A stretch of DNA of 64,000 nucleotides from Candidatus Bathyoplasma sp. NZ. GTDB lineage: Bacteria > Bacillota_I > Bacilli_A > MAG-NZ. Within the stretch, counting starts at the first letter, position 1, and each line of letters begins with the position of its first letter. The notes under the pieces were generated by a model, which searched no databases, had not been told where the DNA came from, and saw only the letters and a program-made list of their open reading frames with translations. Positions 1-7,977 of this stretch are shown piece by piece. Location: assembly GCA_013332095.1 (NCBI GenBank), contig JABENI010000009.1, forward strand, positions 62,001 to 126,000. Reading direction: 5' to 3'. The position numbers and the translations under genes were made by a program.

Positions 1-21
1 CACCTTAATTAGATTTTTGTT

Positions 22-43
22 AAAAGGACTTAAAAATCCTTTA
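22..43 (+). terminator. Hairpin after an off-window peptide gene
   Basis: AAAGGA and TCCTTT face each other around CTTAAAAA. The same hairpin in the next period (2198-2216) follows the peptide gene at 2042. By analogy a peptide gene ends just before base 1. Confidence 0.5.
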
Positions 44-69
44 AAAGAAATAGTTATACTGATAATTAG

Positions 70-340
70 TAATTTAAATAAATACTATAATGACTTTCCT
101 GCATTAAAAGATATCAGCGTAAAACATCTGAAAATAAAATAGTAAAAACTATGGGTGAAAATAATACTGGAAAACCTACATTTAAAGTACACATCAAATA
201 CAATTAATGATTTACTATGAAATAAAATTAGAAAATGAATCAAAGTCATATGAATACATTTCAGAAGAAAGAGGAAAGTATATAAATTATTTTTAACTTC
301 TTTATACGTATCTATTGTTACTATCCAAAAATTTAAGATT
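70..340 (+). pseudogene. Relic of an ABC transporter ATP-binding subunit (unit 0)
   Basis: Around 90-120 the reading LNKYYNDFPALKDISV is typical of the start of an ABC ATPase. It is followed by a degenerate Walker A (GENNTGKP) and by a stretch that resembles the Q-loop neighbourhood in better-kept copies. In-frame stops and frame changes break it throughout. The piece ends after about 100 residues, with no signature or Walker B motif. Confidence 0.65.
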
Positions 341-815
341 ATATAATTTGTATGAACAATTAATTGTATATTTTATATTAATTTGGTCGTAATTATTTTA
401 AACAGCAATATATTTTACGAATATGATCCTACTGGATTTTATCATCTTATTTGGTATAGAAAATTTATATGAAATATTGATAGCATCTTTGCTTAATCGT
501 TATAAATTCGAAAAATCAATATTTTATTTAAAATATATGGATTATCATTAGTTATTTTTATAATTATGATTTAGAATTTTATGATATTTTTGATTTATTA
601 TAGTATAAAATCATTTAATGTTTCGCCAAATTATATTTATTTTATAATATCTTTATTTTTCTTTATATTTTTGTTTAATATATTTTATTAATTAGGAATA
701 TTAAGAAAAATAAATATTTAATTCAATTTAGGCTATATCATAAAAAAATTGAGTTTAACTTCATTTGAAATATTTATTTTCCAGATGGAAGTTGTTTTTA
801 ATAAATGCTTTTTTT
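341..815. other. AT-rich relic, no intact gene
   Basis: No open frame of useful length is present. It nearly duplicates 2520-2995 and is more distantly related to 1400-1870. Short runs rich in Phe, Ile and Tyr suggest a decayed membrane-protein gene, possibly the permease partner of the broken ABC ATPase. That last step is inference. Confidence 0.4.
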
Positions 816-816
816 G

Positions 817-955
817 TAACTGCTACATTAAGTTTAAAATTATAGAAAATAAGGTTCTAAAATTGAAAGGTTTTATGATTAATGATGCTGAAAATATTGA
901 TTTACCATATAAGTTTATGCTTTAATAGAGAGAGGCATGGTATTTGTAGCAGTTA
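817..955. promoter_or_regulatory. Conserved element with 11-bp inverted repeat before peptide gene 1
   Basis: TAACTGCTACA (817-827) and its exact reverse complement TGTAGCAGTTA (945-955) bound a 139-base segment. The right arm ends 37 bases before the TTG start at 992. The same arms and the same 37-base distance recur before the other two peptide genes. It may be a promoter-operator region, an RNA leader or a small inserted element. I see no clear -35 box. Confidence 0.6.
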
Positions 956-991
956 TTTTAATATAAAAATTTAGGGTAGAAGGTGCGAAAG

Positions 992-1120
992 TTGAAAAAT
1001 TTTAAATTTCAAGAAATTGAAAGTGTAGAGGTGCCGCTTGTTTGGTGGAAATGGATTATACTTGCTCCAATGGCTTGTTCTATTGTTGCAGGATGCATAA
1101 TAGCAGCAATTATAGTCTGA
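992..1120 (+). CDS. Small hydrophobic peptide, type B copy 1 (RiPP or bacteriocin-like)
   Basis: 42 residues. TTG start, chosen because GAAGGTG lies six bases upstream. The N-terminal part reads MKNFKFQEIESVEVP. It is followed by VWWKW and a hydrophobic Gly/Ala/Ile-rich tail with two Cys (ACSIVAGC) that ends in AAIIV. A polar acidic leader closed by a conserved EVP and followed by a membrane-active core is typical of ribosomally made, exported peptides. From memory the leader most resembles daptide precursors (pattern ELESMEAP), but there is no C-terminal Thr here and no modification gene in the window. Broken ABC-exporter pieces follow. Function is inferred; that the ORF is translated is likely, because paralogues keep its frame. 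Confidence 0.6.
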   Translation: MKNFKFQEIESVEVPLVWWKWIILAPMACSIVAGCIIAAIIV

Positions 1121-1124
1121 TTAA

Positions 1125-1400
1125 TTTAAATAAAACTATAATGATTTACATGTATTAAAAAGTATTAGCATAGAAATACTTGAAAATAAGATAGTAGCAA
1201 TTATGAGTAAAAATGATATTGGAAAACTAAATTAGTAAATTGTGCATTAAATACAATTAACGATTATGCTGGTGAAATAAAATTTGAAAATGAAACAAAA
1301 TGATTTGGGTACATTCAAGAAAAAAGAGGAATGTATTCAAATTGTTTTTAGTTTCTTTATTTGTATCATATTGTTACTATTTAAAAATTTAAGATTATAG
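1125..1400 (+). pseudogene. Relic of an ABC ATP-binding subunit (unit 1)
   Basis: It starts right after peptide gene 1. The region around 1255-1340 still reads LNTINDYAGEIKFENE and, after a stop, FGYIQEKRGMYSN. That is the stretch between Walker A and the Q-loop in NatA-like ABC ATPases (GYxPEERGLY). Stops and frame shifts make it non-functional. It is nearly identical to 3300-3575. Confidence 0.65.
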
Positions 1401-1870
1401 AATCTGTATCTAACAATTAATTATGTATTTTATGTCAATTTGATTGCAATTATTTTTAATTGCAATATATTTTACGAATATGATGCTACTGGATTTTATC
1501 ATCTCATTTAAATGTAGAAAATTTATATAAAAAATGCTATTATCATTGCCTAATAGTTATAAATTTGAAAAATCAACATTTTACTTAAACTATATGGATT
1601 GTCGTTAATTATTTTTAGAATTATATTTTGGAGTTTTATAGTGTATCTGATTTACTACAATATAAAATCATTTAATGTTTTGTCAAATTATATTTATTTT
1701 ATAATATGTTTATGTTTCTTTATATTTTTGTTTAATACGTTTTATTAATTAGAAATATTAAAAAAAATAAATATTTAATTTAATTAAACTATGGCATAAA
1801 AAAATTTGAGTTTAACGTTGTAGGGAATATTTATTTATATGGAAGTTGTTTTTTGATAAACGCTATTTTT
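1401..1870. other. AT-rich relic, no intact gene
   Basis: This is a diverged version of 341-815. No coding frame or RNA gene can be supported. The part up to about 1513 is closely repeated at 3577-3690, where the array breaks off. Confidence 0.4.
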
Positions 1871-1871
1871 G

Positions 1872-2005
1872 TAACTGCTACATTAAGCTTAAAATTATAG
1901 AAAATAAGTTTTTAAAGTTGAAAATTTTACGCTTAATAATGCTGAAAATATTGATTCACGATGTAAGTTGGTGTTTTAATAGAGGCATAGTATTTGTAGC
2001 AGTTA
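1872..2005. promoter_or_regulatory. Conserved element with 11-bp inverted repeat before peptide gene 2
   Basis: The arms TAACTGCTACA (1872-1882) and TGTAGCAGTTA (1995-2005) are identical to those before the other peptide genes. The right arm again ends 37 bases before the start codon. The inner part has diverged more than the arms, which suggests the arms matter or are young. Confidence 0.6.
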
Positions 2006-2041
2006 TTTAAATATAACAATTTTGGGAAGGAGGTGTTGAAG

Positions 2042-2176
2042 TTGAATAATTTTAAATTTCAAAAAATTGAAAGTACAGAGGTACCAACTCCTTGGTGGTC
2101 ATGGCTTATGGCGGCTCTTGCTAGTCCTGCGACAGCGGCCGCAATAGCAATTATAACAGCAACATTAAGGGGGTAA
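2042..2176 (+). CDS. Small hydrophobic peptide, type A (RiPP or bacteriocin-like)
   Basis: 44 residues. TTG start six bases after a strong AAGGAGGTG. The leader MNNFKFQKIESTEVP matches type B closely, then TPWWSW and an Ala/Thr/Ile-rich core ending ITATLRG. The core has no Cys and contains SPATAAA. Types A and B share the leader but differ in the core, which is what a two-peptide bacteriocin or a multi-precursor RiPP set would look like. A hairpin terminator follows at 2198. No maturation enzyme is visible, so it may depend on genes left of the window or be an orphan. Confidence 0.6.
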   Translation: MNNFKFQKIESTEVPTPWWSWLMAALASPATAAAIAIITATLRG

Positions 2177-2197
2177 CATAATTAGATTTTTGTTAAT

Positions 2198-2216
2198 AGG
2201 GCTTAAAAACCCTTTT
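2198..2216 (+). terminator. Rho-independent terminator after peptide gene A
   Basis: AGGG and CCCT face each other around CTTAAAAA, followed by TTTT. It lies 22 bases after the stop codon and implies a monocistronic peptide transcript. Confidence 0.55.
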
Positions 2217-2239
2217 GACTTTGTTGTATTCAAATTAAG

Positions 2240-2519
2240 GAATAATTTTATATTAATAATTAATAGAATGATTTTCATATATTAAAAGGTATCAGCATAG
2301 GAATACCTGGAAATAAGATAGTAGGAATTATAGGGAAAAAATGGTGCTGAGAAAACACACTAATAAAATGCATTTTAACAGAATTAATGATTAAACTGGT
2401 TGATTAAATTTGAAAATGAATCAAAGTCAGATGGGGATATTCAAGAAGAAAGTGGAATGTATTCAAATTGTTTTTAGCTTCTTTATTTGTACCATATTGT
2501 TGTTATTTAAAGATTTAGA
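2240..2519 (+). pseudogene. Relic of an ABC ATP-binding subunit (unit 2), best preserved
   Basis: Near 2265-2390 the reading is NDFHILKGISIGIPGNKIVG followed by IIGK. After one frame shift it continues NGAEKTLIKCILTE, a recognisable Walker A region. The region near 2410-2475 gives IKFENESKSDGDIQEESGMY, matching the Q-loop neighbourhood. Stops interrupt it, and nothing after the first ~100 residues of an ATPase remains. Confidence 0.7.
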
Positions 2520-2995
2520 TTATATATTATGTATGAAACAATTAATTATATATTTTATATTCATTTGATCGCAATTATTTTTATTAGCAATATATTTTTC
2601 GAATATGCTACTGGATTTTATCATCTTATTTGGTATAGAAAATTTATATGAAATATTGATAGCATCTTTGCTCAATAGTTATAAATTCGAAAAATCAATA
2701 TTTTATTTAAAATATATGGATTACCATTAGTTATTTTTATAATTATGATTTAGAATTTTATGATATTTCTGATTTATTATAGTATAAAATCATTTAATGT
2801 TTCGTCCAATTATATTTATTTTATAATATCTTTATTTTTCTTTATATTTTTGTTTAATATATTTTATTAATTAGGAATATTAAGAAAAATAAATATTTAA
2901 TTCAATTTAGGCTATATCATAAAAAAAATTGAATTTAACGTCATTTGAAATATTTATTTTCCAGATGGAAGTTGTTTTTAATAAATGCTCTTTTT
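2520..2995. other. AT-rich relic, near duplicate of 341-815
   Basis: Long stretches are the same as 341-815 with scattered substitutions, which marks a recent duplication. There is no intact ORF. It ends in the element that precedes peptide gene 3. Confidence 0.5.
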
Positions 2996-2996
2996 G

Positions 2997-3131
2997 TAAC
3001 TGCTACATTAAGTTTAAAATTATAGAAAATAAGGTTCTAAAATTGAAAGGTTTTATGATTAATGATGCGAAAATATTGATTCACCAGTATAAGTTGATGC
3101 TTTAATAGAAGCATGGTATTTGTAGCAGTTA
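2997..3131. promoter_or_regulatory. Conserved element with 11-bp inverted repeat before peptide gene 3
   Basis: TAACTGCTACA (2997-3007) pairs with TGTAGCAGTTA (3121-3131). Just inside the right arm, ATGCTT-TAATAG-AAGCAT forms a second perfect hairpin (about 3097-3114). The distance from the right arm to the TTG start is 37 bases, as in the other copies. Confidence 0.6.
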
Positions 3132-3167
3132 TTTTAATATAAAAATTTAGGGTAGGAGGTGCGAAAG

Positions 3168-3296
3168 TTGAAAAATTTTAAATTTCAAGAAATTGAAAGT
3201 GTAGAGGTGCCACTTGTTTGGTGGAAATGGATTATACTTGTTCCAATGGCTTGTTCTATTGTTGCAGGATGCATAATAGCAGCAATTATAGTCTGA
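3168..3296 (+). CDS. Small hydrophobic peptide, type B copy 2 (RiPP or bacteriocin-like)
   Basis: 42 residues. It differs from the peptide at 992 at one position only (residue 25, Ala to Val). TTG start six bases after GTAGGAGGTG. It keeps the FKFQEIESVEVP leader, the VWWKW motif and the two-Cys hydrophobic tail. The almost unchanged frame, beside heavily broken ABC pieces, suggests either recent duplication or selection on the peptide alone. Confidence 0.6.
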   Translation: MKNFKFQEIESVEVPLVWWKWIILVPMACSIVAGCIIAAIIV

Positions 3297-3299
3297 TTA

Positions 3300-3575
3300 A
3301 TTTAAATAAAACTATAATGATTTACATGTATTAAAAAGTATCAGCATAGAAATACTTGAAAATAAGATAGTAGCAATTATGAGTAAAAATGATATTGGAA
3401 AACTAAATTAGTAAATTGTGCATTAAATACAATTAACGATTATGCTGGTGAAATAAAATTTGAAAATGAAACAAAATGATTTGGGTACATTCAAGAAAAA
3501 AGAGGAATGTATTCAAATTGTTTTTAGTTTCTTTATTTGTATCATATTGTTACTATTTAAAAATTTAAGATTATA
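3300..3575 (+). pseudogene. Relic of an ABC ATP-binding subunit (unit 3)
   Basis: This nearly exact copy of 1125-1400 carries the same stops, so the ATPase was already broken before the 2.18-kb duplication. It retains the NTINDYAGEIKFENE stretch and the degraded GYIQEKRGMY region. Confidence 0.65.
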
Positions 3576-3807
3576 GAATCTGTAGCTAACAATTAATTAT
3601 GTATTTTATGTCAATTTGATTGCAATTATTTTTATTAGCAATATATTTTTCGAATATGATGCTACTGGATTTTATCATTTCATTTGAGATGTTTTTAATT
3701 TATAGCAATAATACGAAAAAATATTTTGCAAATTAATCGATATTTATAACTTAGATCAGTTATCTGATTGCTCTTTAAAATTTGTATTTAAGTTGAATTA
3801 ATAACAA

Positions 3808-3827
3808 AATAATATTATAATATTATT
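3808..3827. promoter_or_regulatory. Perfect 20-bp palindrome upstream of the MFS gene
   Basis: AATAATATTATAATATTATT equals its own reverse complement. It lies 21 bases before the MFS start codon and contains a TATAAT word, so it may overlap the -10 box. In sequence this AT-rich such a dyad can arise by chance. No regulator gene is adjacent. Confidence 0.35.
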
Positions 3828-3848
3828 GTAAATTAGAGGAGGAATCAT

Positions 3849-5078
3849 ATGTTCAAACAATATAAAAGTTTATCAAGAGAAGTATACATTATCTGTTTAA
3901 GTAGATTTATAGTAACTTTAGGGGCATTTATCGGACCTCTATTTATTATAATTTTAAAGTCGAAACTAAATTTTAACAATACGCAAGTAACAATTTTTAT
4001 TGTAGTCGCAACGATTCTAGGGATTATTGCTAAATTAGCCGGAGGAATTGTATCAGATAAGTTTGGCAATAAGCGGACAATAGTAATATTTCAATCATTA
4101 GCAATCTTAACTTACATCTTAACTATTTTTATACCGTTTGGGATAACAACTGCCTATATCTTAGTTTTAGGAATGATTTTTTTTGGAATTTCCCATCCTG
4201 CAGGTGGGGCATTGTTAGCCAAAATTGCTAAAACAGAAGAAAGAGAATCGGCCTATAGTTTAAATTACTTAGCCCTTAATTTAGGAGTAATTATCGGTCC
4301 AGCAGTCGGAGGTTTTCTAATTAGAGACCATTTTAAGCTTTTTATTACTATTGATGTAATAACAACACTAGCTGGACTAATCTTATTGATTATTTTGGTA
4401 AAAGAACCAAAGGATGATTTGCCAAAAGAGAATAAATTTGAAGAAAGAAAAGAAGGATCATTTTTTCAAATTTTTAAAGAGAGACCAATTATTTTTTACT
4501 TTACTCTACTGTTGATTTTCAATTCAATGGTCTATTCGCAATTTGAGTATACGCTGCCGTTATATCTCGAACAGACAGTCGAAAATTATGAACAGTTTTT
4601 TGGAATTGTCTACAGTTTAAACGGATTAGTTGTGGTTTTGTTTACCGCAGTTGTAACTGCTGCATTTTCTAAAAAAACATCAATGCAAAAAACTAAAATT
4701 GGTTTAGTTTTATATAGTATAGCTATTTTTGGATACGCTATAATCGTAAGTAAAATGGGAATATTAACGTTAGTGTTTATTTTCACAATAGGTGAAATTG
4801 TTTTAACGATAGGTATTGCACCGATAATGTCTAAAATAGTACCCTCTAATATGATGTCTAGAGCTTCAGGACTAGTTTCAGTGTGTTTTACATTAGGACG
4901 GCTGTTCACCACCATTATTACCGGAGCACTATTAGCAATTGGCTTGGAATTTAAATATATTTGGCTGATTTTTGGTATCTTTTCAGCCTTGTGCTACTTA
5001 TATTGCTATATATTTAGTCTTAAGTTTAAAAATAATTTAAGTTATATCGACCAACTTGATAACAATAGAACGATATAA
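3849..5078 (+). CDS. Major facilitator superfamily transporter
   Basis: 409 residues, the usual length for a 12-helix drug or metabolite transporter. Hydrophobic helices run from residue 13 to near residue 392. The MFS motif A is clear between helices 2 and 3: GGIVSDKFGNKR, about residues 65-76. A second cluster, GVIIGPAVGGFLI in helix 5, resembles motif C of drug:H+ antiporters, so an efflux role is plausible but the substrate is unknown. The start follows a good AGAGGAGG. The gene stands alone between the peptide array and a terminator. Confidence 0.85.
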   Translation: MFKQYKSLSREVYIICLSRFIVTLGAFIGPLFIIILKSKLNFNNTQVTIFIVVATILGIIAKLAGGIVSDKFGNKRTIVIFQSLAILTYILTIFIPFGITTAYILVLGMIFFGISHPAGGALLAKIAKTEERESAYSLNYLALNLGVIIGPAVGGFLIRDHFKLFITIDVITTLAGLILLIILVKEPKDDLPKENKFEERKEGSFFQIFKERPIIFYFTLLLIFNSMVYSQFEYTLPLYLEQTVENYEQFFGIVYSLNGLVVVLFTAVVTAAFSKKTSMQKTKIGLVLYSIAIFGYAIIVSKMGILTLVFIFTIGEIVLTIGIAPIMSKIVPSNMMSRASGLVSVCFTLGRLFTTIITGALLAIGLEFKYIWLIFGIFSALCYLYCYIFSLKFKNNLSYIDQLDNNRTI

Positions 5079-5084
5079 AAATAA

Positions 5085-5112
5085 AAAAACTATTTTGTAG
5101 TTTTTTTTTTAT
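5085..5112 (+). terminator. Terminator after the MFS gene
   Basis: AAAAACTA and TAGTTTTT pair around TTTTG, followed by a long T run. The rest of 5113-5382 holds no gene. It must contain the promoter of the ABC operon; a TAAAAT word near 5331 is a candidate -10. Confidence 0.75.
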
Positions 5113-5382
5113 TGCCTATAAAAGTTAAAACTAACAGCTGGATTTCCATGCCCTATCAACATCAAAATAATCGATAAATATTACTGTCATTTGCTTAAGT
5201 AAGATAATTTTTTTTGATATTCAGAGGCAAAAGAAATGATGTTAATGATATAATTTTATCAACCATTTATTTTTTTTAAAATTTTAAAATAATTTTATAA
5301 CAAATTGATTATTAAATAGTTTTTTTATGGTAAAATCATAGACGGACAAATAATATTTTTAAAGAAAGAGGCGATTATCGAG

Positions 5383-6261
5383 ATGAATATAATTGAAATT
5401 AATAATTTTACTAAATACTACGGTAAATTTTTGGCAATAGATGATCTTTCATTGACCGTAAAAGAAGGAGAAATTTTTGGATTTATCGGTCCAAATGGAG
5501 CAGGTAAGTCGACAACAATTAGAGCAATGATGTCTTTAATTCACGCAACCAGTGGAACTATCTCAATTTTTGGTAAAGATGTGGGTCAATTTGGGGTGGA
5601 AATTAGACAACAAGTTGGATATTTACCTAGTGAAGTTTTTTACTATGAAGGAATGAAAGCAATTGATTTATTAAAATATTCAGCTAGTTTTTATCCGGAC
5701 TATCAATTTTCTAGAATTTTGGAATTAGCAGAAACTTTAGAATTAGATCTAAATCGAAAAATAGCGGACTTGTCTTACGGAAATAGAAAAAAAGTAGGAA
5801 TTATTCAAACATTATTGCATCAACCGAAATTAATTATTTTAGATGAGCCAACAAGTGGATTAGACCCCTTGATACAACAAAAATTTTTGGATTTAATAAA
5901 AGAAGCAAACAAAAATGGCGCAACAGTAATATTTTCTTCCCATATTTTATCAGAAGTACAGAAGATATGTGATCGAGTAGCGATAATTAAAAACGGTAAA
6001 ATTATTAAAATAGATAAAGTAGATAATTTGAAAAAAACTAATCATAAAAAAATAAAAGTTGTAGTTGAAAATAATGAATTAAAAGAAGATTTACTTAACG
6101 TCGAGGGTATAAGTAAATTGGTAAAAAAAACAAATTATGTAGAATTTATTTATAGCGGAGATATCAATAAAATAGTGGATATTATTCAGAAAATGAAAAT
6201 CAGCGATTTGTTAATTGAAGAGCCGACATTAGAAGAAGTATTTTTTCACTATTATGAATAG
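5383..6261 (+). CDS. ABC transporter ATP-binding protein (ABC-2 exporter type)
   Basis: 292 residues. Walker A GPNGAGKST at about 36-44, signature in the variant form LSYGN at about 130-134, Walker B LIILDEP near 150 and an H-loop in SSHILSEV. The C-terminal ~80 residues end in EEPTLEEVFFHYYE, a tail common in NatA/CcmA-like exporters. It drives export with the two permeases that follow at 8- and 9-base gaps. Such operons move drugs, antimicrobial peptides or lipids; the cargo here cannot be read. It is a complete relative of the broken ATPases in 1-3690, but whether it replaced them is unknown. Confidence 0.9.
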   Translation: MNIIEINNFTKYYGKFLAIDDLSLTVKEGEIFGFIGPNGAGKSTTIRAMMSLIHATSGTISIFGKDVGQFGVEIRQQVGYLPSEVFYYEGMKAIDLLKYSASFYPDYQFSRILELAETLELDLNRKIADLSYGNRKKVGIIQTLLHQPKLIILDEPTSGLDPLIQQKFLDLIKEANKNGATVIFSSHILSEVQKICDRVAIIKNGKIIKIDKVDNLKKTNHKKIKVVVENNELKEDLLNVEGISKLVKKTNYVEFIYSGDINKIVDIIQKMKISDLLIEEPTLEEVFFHYYE

Positions 6262-6269
6262 GTCTAAAG

Positions 6270-7070
6270 ATGAATATATTTAAGTTCGAGCTTTCAAGAA
6301 AGAAAGCCTCCGTTTTAATCTGGTCAGTCGGTATAATTATATTAATTTTTATTAGTATCGCGCCTTATAGTTCGTTTGCTGCTGATGTCGAAGCTTTAGA
6401 AGAAATTTTTCGATCATACCCTCCAGAACTTTTGAGTGCCTTTGGCATGAATGATATTGATTTAAGCTCAATTGTTGGTTATTTAGCATTAATGTATCCT
6501 TTTATTCAGTTTTTTTTAGCTGTTCAAGCAGCTAATTATGGTTTTGCTTTACTTTCAATTGAAGAAAGAGAAAAAGTTGCTGATTTTTTATTAGTTAAAC
6601 CGGTCTCAAGAACAAAGATTTTAGTCAGTAAAATCTTCGCTGGACTTTTAGCCTTAACTGCTAGTATCTTAATTATCTCCTGTGCTCAGTATGTAATCCT
6701 CCTTTTATTAAATGGAGATGAGCCACTTGACAGCGAGGTACTGCTGAAATTATCAGTAGGATATTGGTTGTTTTCTTTAACTTTTTACTTTCTCAGTATC
6801 GCGATTTCTGTTTTAATTAAAAAGATTAAATCGGTCCTACCATTTTCGATGGGGTTAGTAACAATAACGTATTTCATTGGGGTTTTAGCAGATATTACTA
6901 ATAGTAATATTTATAATTATCTGACACCTTTTAAATGTTTTTCACCGACAACTATTATTGAAAATAGAGGGTTTTTATTAGAAAATATCCTAATAAGTGC
7001 AGTTTTAATTTTAGGATCTATTGTTTTAGCCGTTATCGTTTATAATAAAAAAGATATTCAGGGAGTGTAG
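6270..7070 (+). CDS. ABC-2 type transporter permease 1
   Basis: 266 residues with about six membrane helices. It begins with a short cytoplasmic MNIFKFELSRKKASVLIW and a first helix, then an extracytoplasmic stretch of about 60 residues before the next helix. A cytoplasmic coupling segment, EEREKVADFLLVKPVSR, follows helix 2 and is typical of ABC-2 permeases. It probably pairs with the permease encoded downstream as a heterodimer. The gene starts eight bases after the ATPase stop, in the same operon. Confidence 0.8.
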   Translation: MNIFKFELSRKKASVLIWSVGIIILIFISIAPYSSFAADVEALEEIFRSYPPELLSAFGMNDIDLSSIVGYLALMYPFIQFFLAVQAANYGFALLSIEEREKVADFLLVKPVSRTKILVSKIFAGLLALTASILIISCAQYVILLLLNGDEPLDSEVLLKLSVGYWLFSLTFYFLSIAISVLIKKIKSVLPFSMGLVTITYFIGVLADITNSNIYNYLTPFKCFSPTTIIENRGFLLENILISAVLILGSIVLAVIVYNKKDIQGV

Positions 7071-7079
7071 GAGGAAAAG

Positions 7080-7874
7080 ATGAATCAAATTTGGATGGAA
7101 ATTAAATTATTACGCAAATCATTATTGTTTTGGACAATCGGAATTGGTCTAGTAATGCTCATCGCTTTTTCAGAATTTAGCGTTTATCAAAACAATCCTA
7201 GCAACGCTGAGATCATCGAACTTTTACCTAAAAGTATGATAAAGATGTTTAAAATAAATGAATATGATATGACTACATTTAGTGGGTTTTTAGGAATGCT
7301 TTCTACTAATATTATTTTATTTTTAACGATTCACGCTACGATGATTGGAAGTGGAGTAATAGCAAAAGAGGGATTTAACAAAACAGCTGAATTTACTTAT
7401 TCACTGCCAGTTAAACGAGAAACAGTGATAACTAAAAAAGTTTTAGTGGCTTTATTTAACTGTCTAGTCTTGTTGTTAGTAGTCGTTAGTATTATCGTAT
7501 ATGAATCGATAGTTTACCAGGTAAATAGTAGTTTTTACAAACCACTGTTTTTATTAACAATTTCTATATTTTGTATTCAAACTTTGTGTGTAACTACCGG
7601 TGTACTAGTTGCTACTGCTTTAAAACGTCATAAATTTTCTAATATTTTGGCTCTAATAATAACTATTTCACTTTATTTTTTAACGATTATAAGTAGTGCA
7701 ACAGTTATTTTTAGTTTCTTTAGCAAAATATCACCTTACGGATACTTCGATATTCCTAAAATTATAAATAATTCAGAAATTAGTTATTTTTATGTAATAA
7801 TAAGTCTACTACTCAGCGTGCTAATGTATATCGTGGCATGTAGAATTTACAAAAAAAGAGATATTTCTATCTAA
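7080..7874 (+). CDS. ABC-2 type transporter permease 2
   Basis: 264 residues, with the same plan as permease 1: a charged N-terminus, one helix, an external loop and a coupling segment (EGFNKTAEFTYSLPVKRE), then four more helices and a KKRD tail. The shared plan points to an old duplication and a two-permease exporter. TAGGAGGAAAAG gives a strong ribosome site. It is the last gene of the operon; no clear terminator hairpin is visible before the aldolase gene. Confidence 0.8.
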   Translation: MNQIWMEIKLLRKSLLFWTIGIGLVMLIAFSEFSVYQNNPSNAEIIELLPKSMIKMFKINEYDMTTFSGFLGMLSTNIILFLTIHATMIGSGVIAKEGFNKTAEFTYSLPVKRETVITKKVLVALFNCLVLLLVVVSIIVYESIVYQVNSSFYKPLFLLTISIFCIQTLCVTTGVLVATALKRHKFSNILALIITISLYFLTIISSATVIFSFFSKISPYGYFDIPKIINNSEISYFYVIISLLLSVLMYIVACRIYKKRDISI

Positions 7875-7977
7875 AATGAGTTAAAATAGTATCCATTTTT
7901 CAATTAATATTATATAATAAATTGAATATTGAACAATTAAAATTAATTGTTTAAAAAAAATGAGAGCAGGTATAAAA

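Larger units (their letters stand above)
1..3690. repeat. Tandem array of peptide gene plus decayed ABC-transporter units
   Basis: Equivalent points recur at a spacing of 2,176 bases: the peptide genes at 992 and 3168, and the hairpins at 22 and 2198. Each 2.18-kb period holds two related half-units of about 1.05-1.13 kb. A half-unit is a short peptide gene, a broken piece of an ABC ATPase, a long AT-rich relic and a 140-base element with an 11-bp inverted repeat that leads into the next peptide gene. The window opens just after the stop of an unseen peptide gene. The last half-unit stops matching near 3690, shortly before the MFS gene. Confidence 0.85.

Noticed and set aside
1-3690. Insertion sequence or transposon
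   Set aside because: No transposase piece can be read; the relics look like ABC-transporter and membrane-protein sequence instead.
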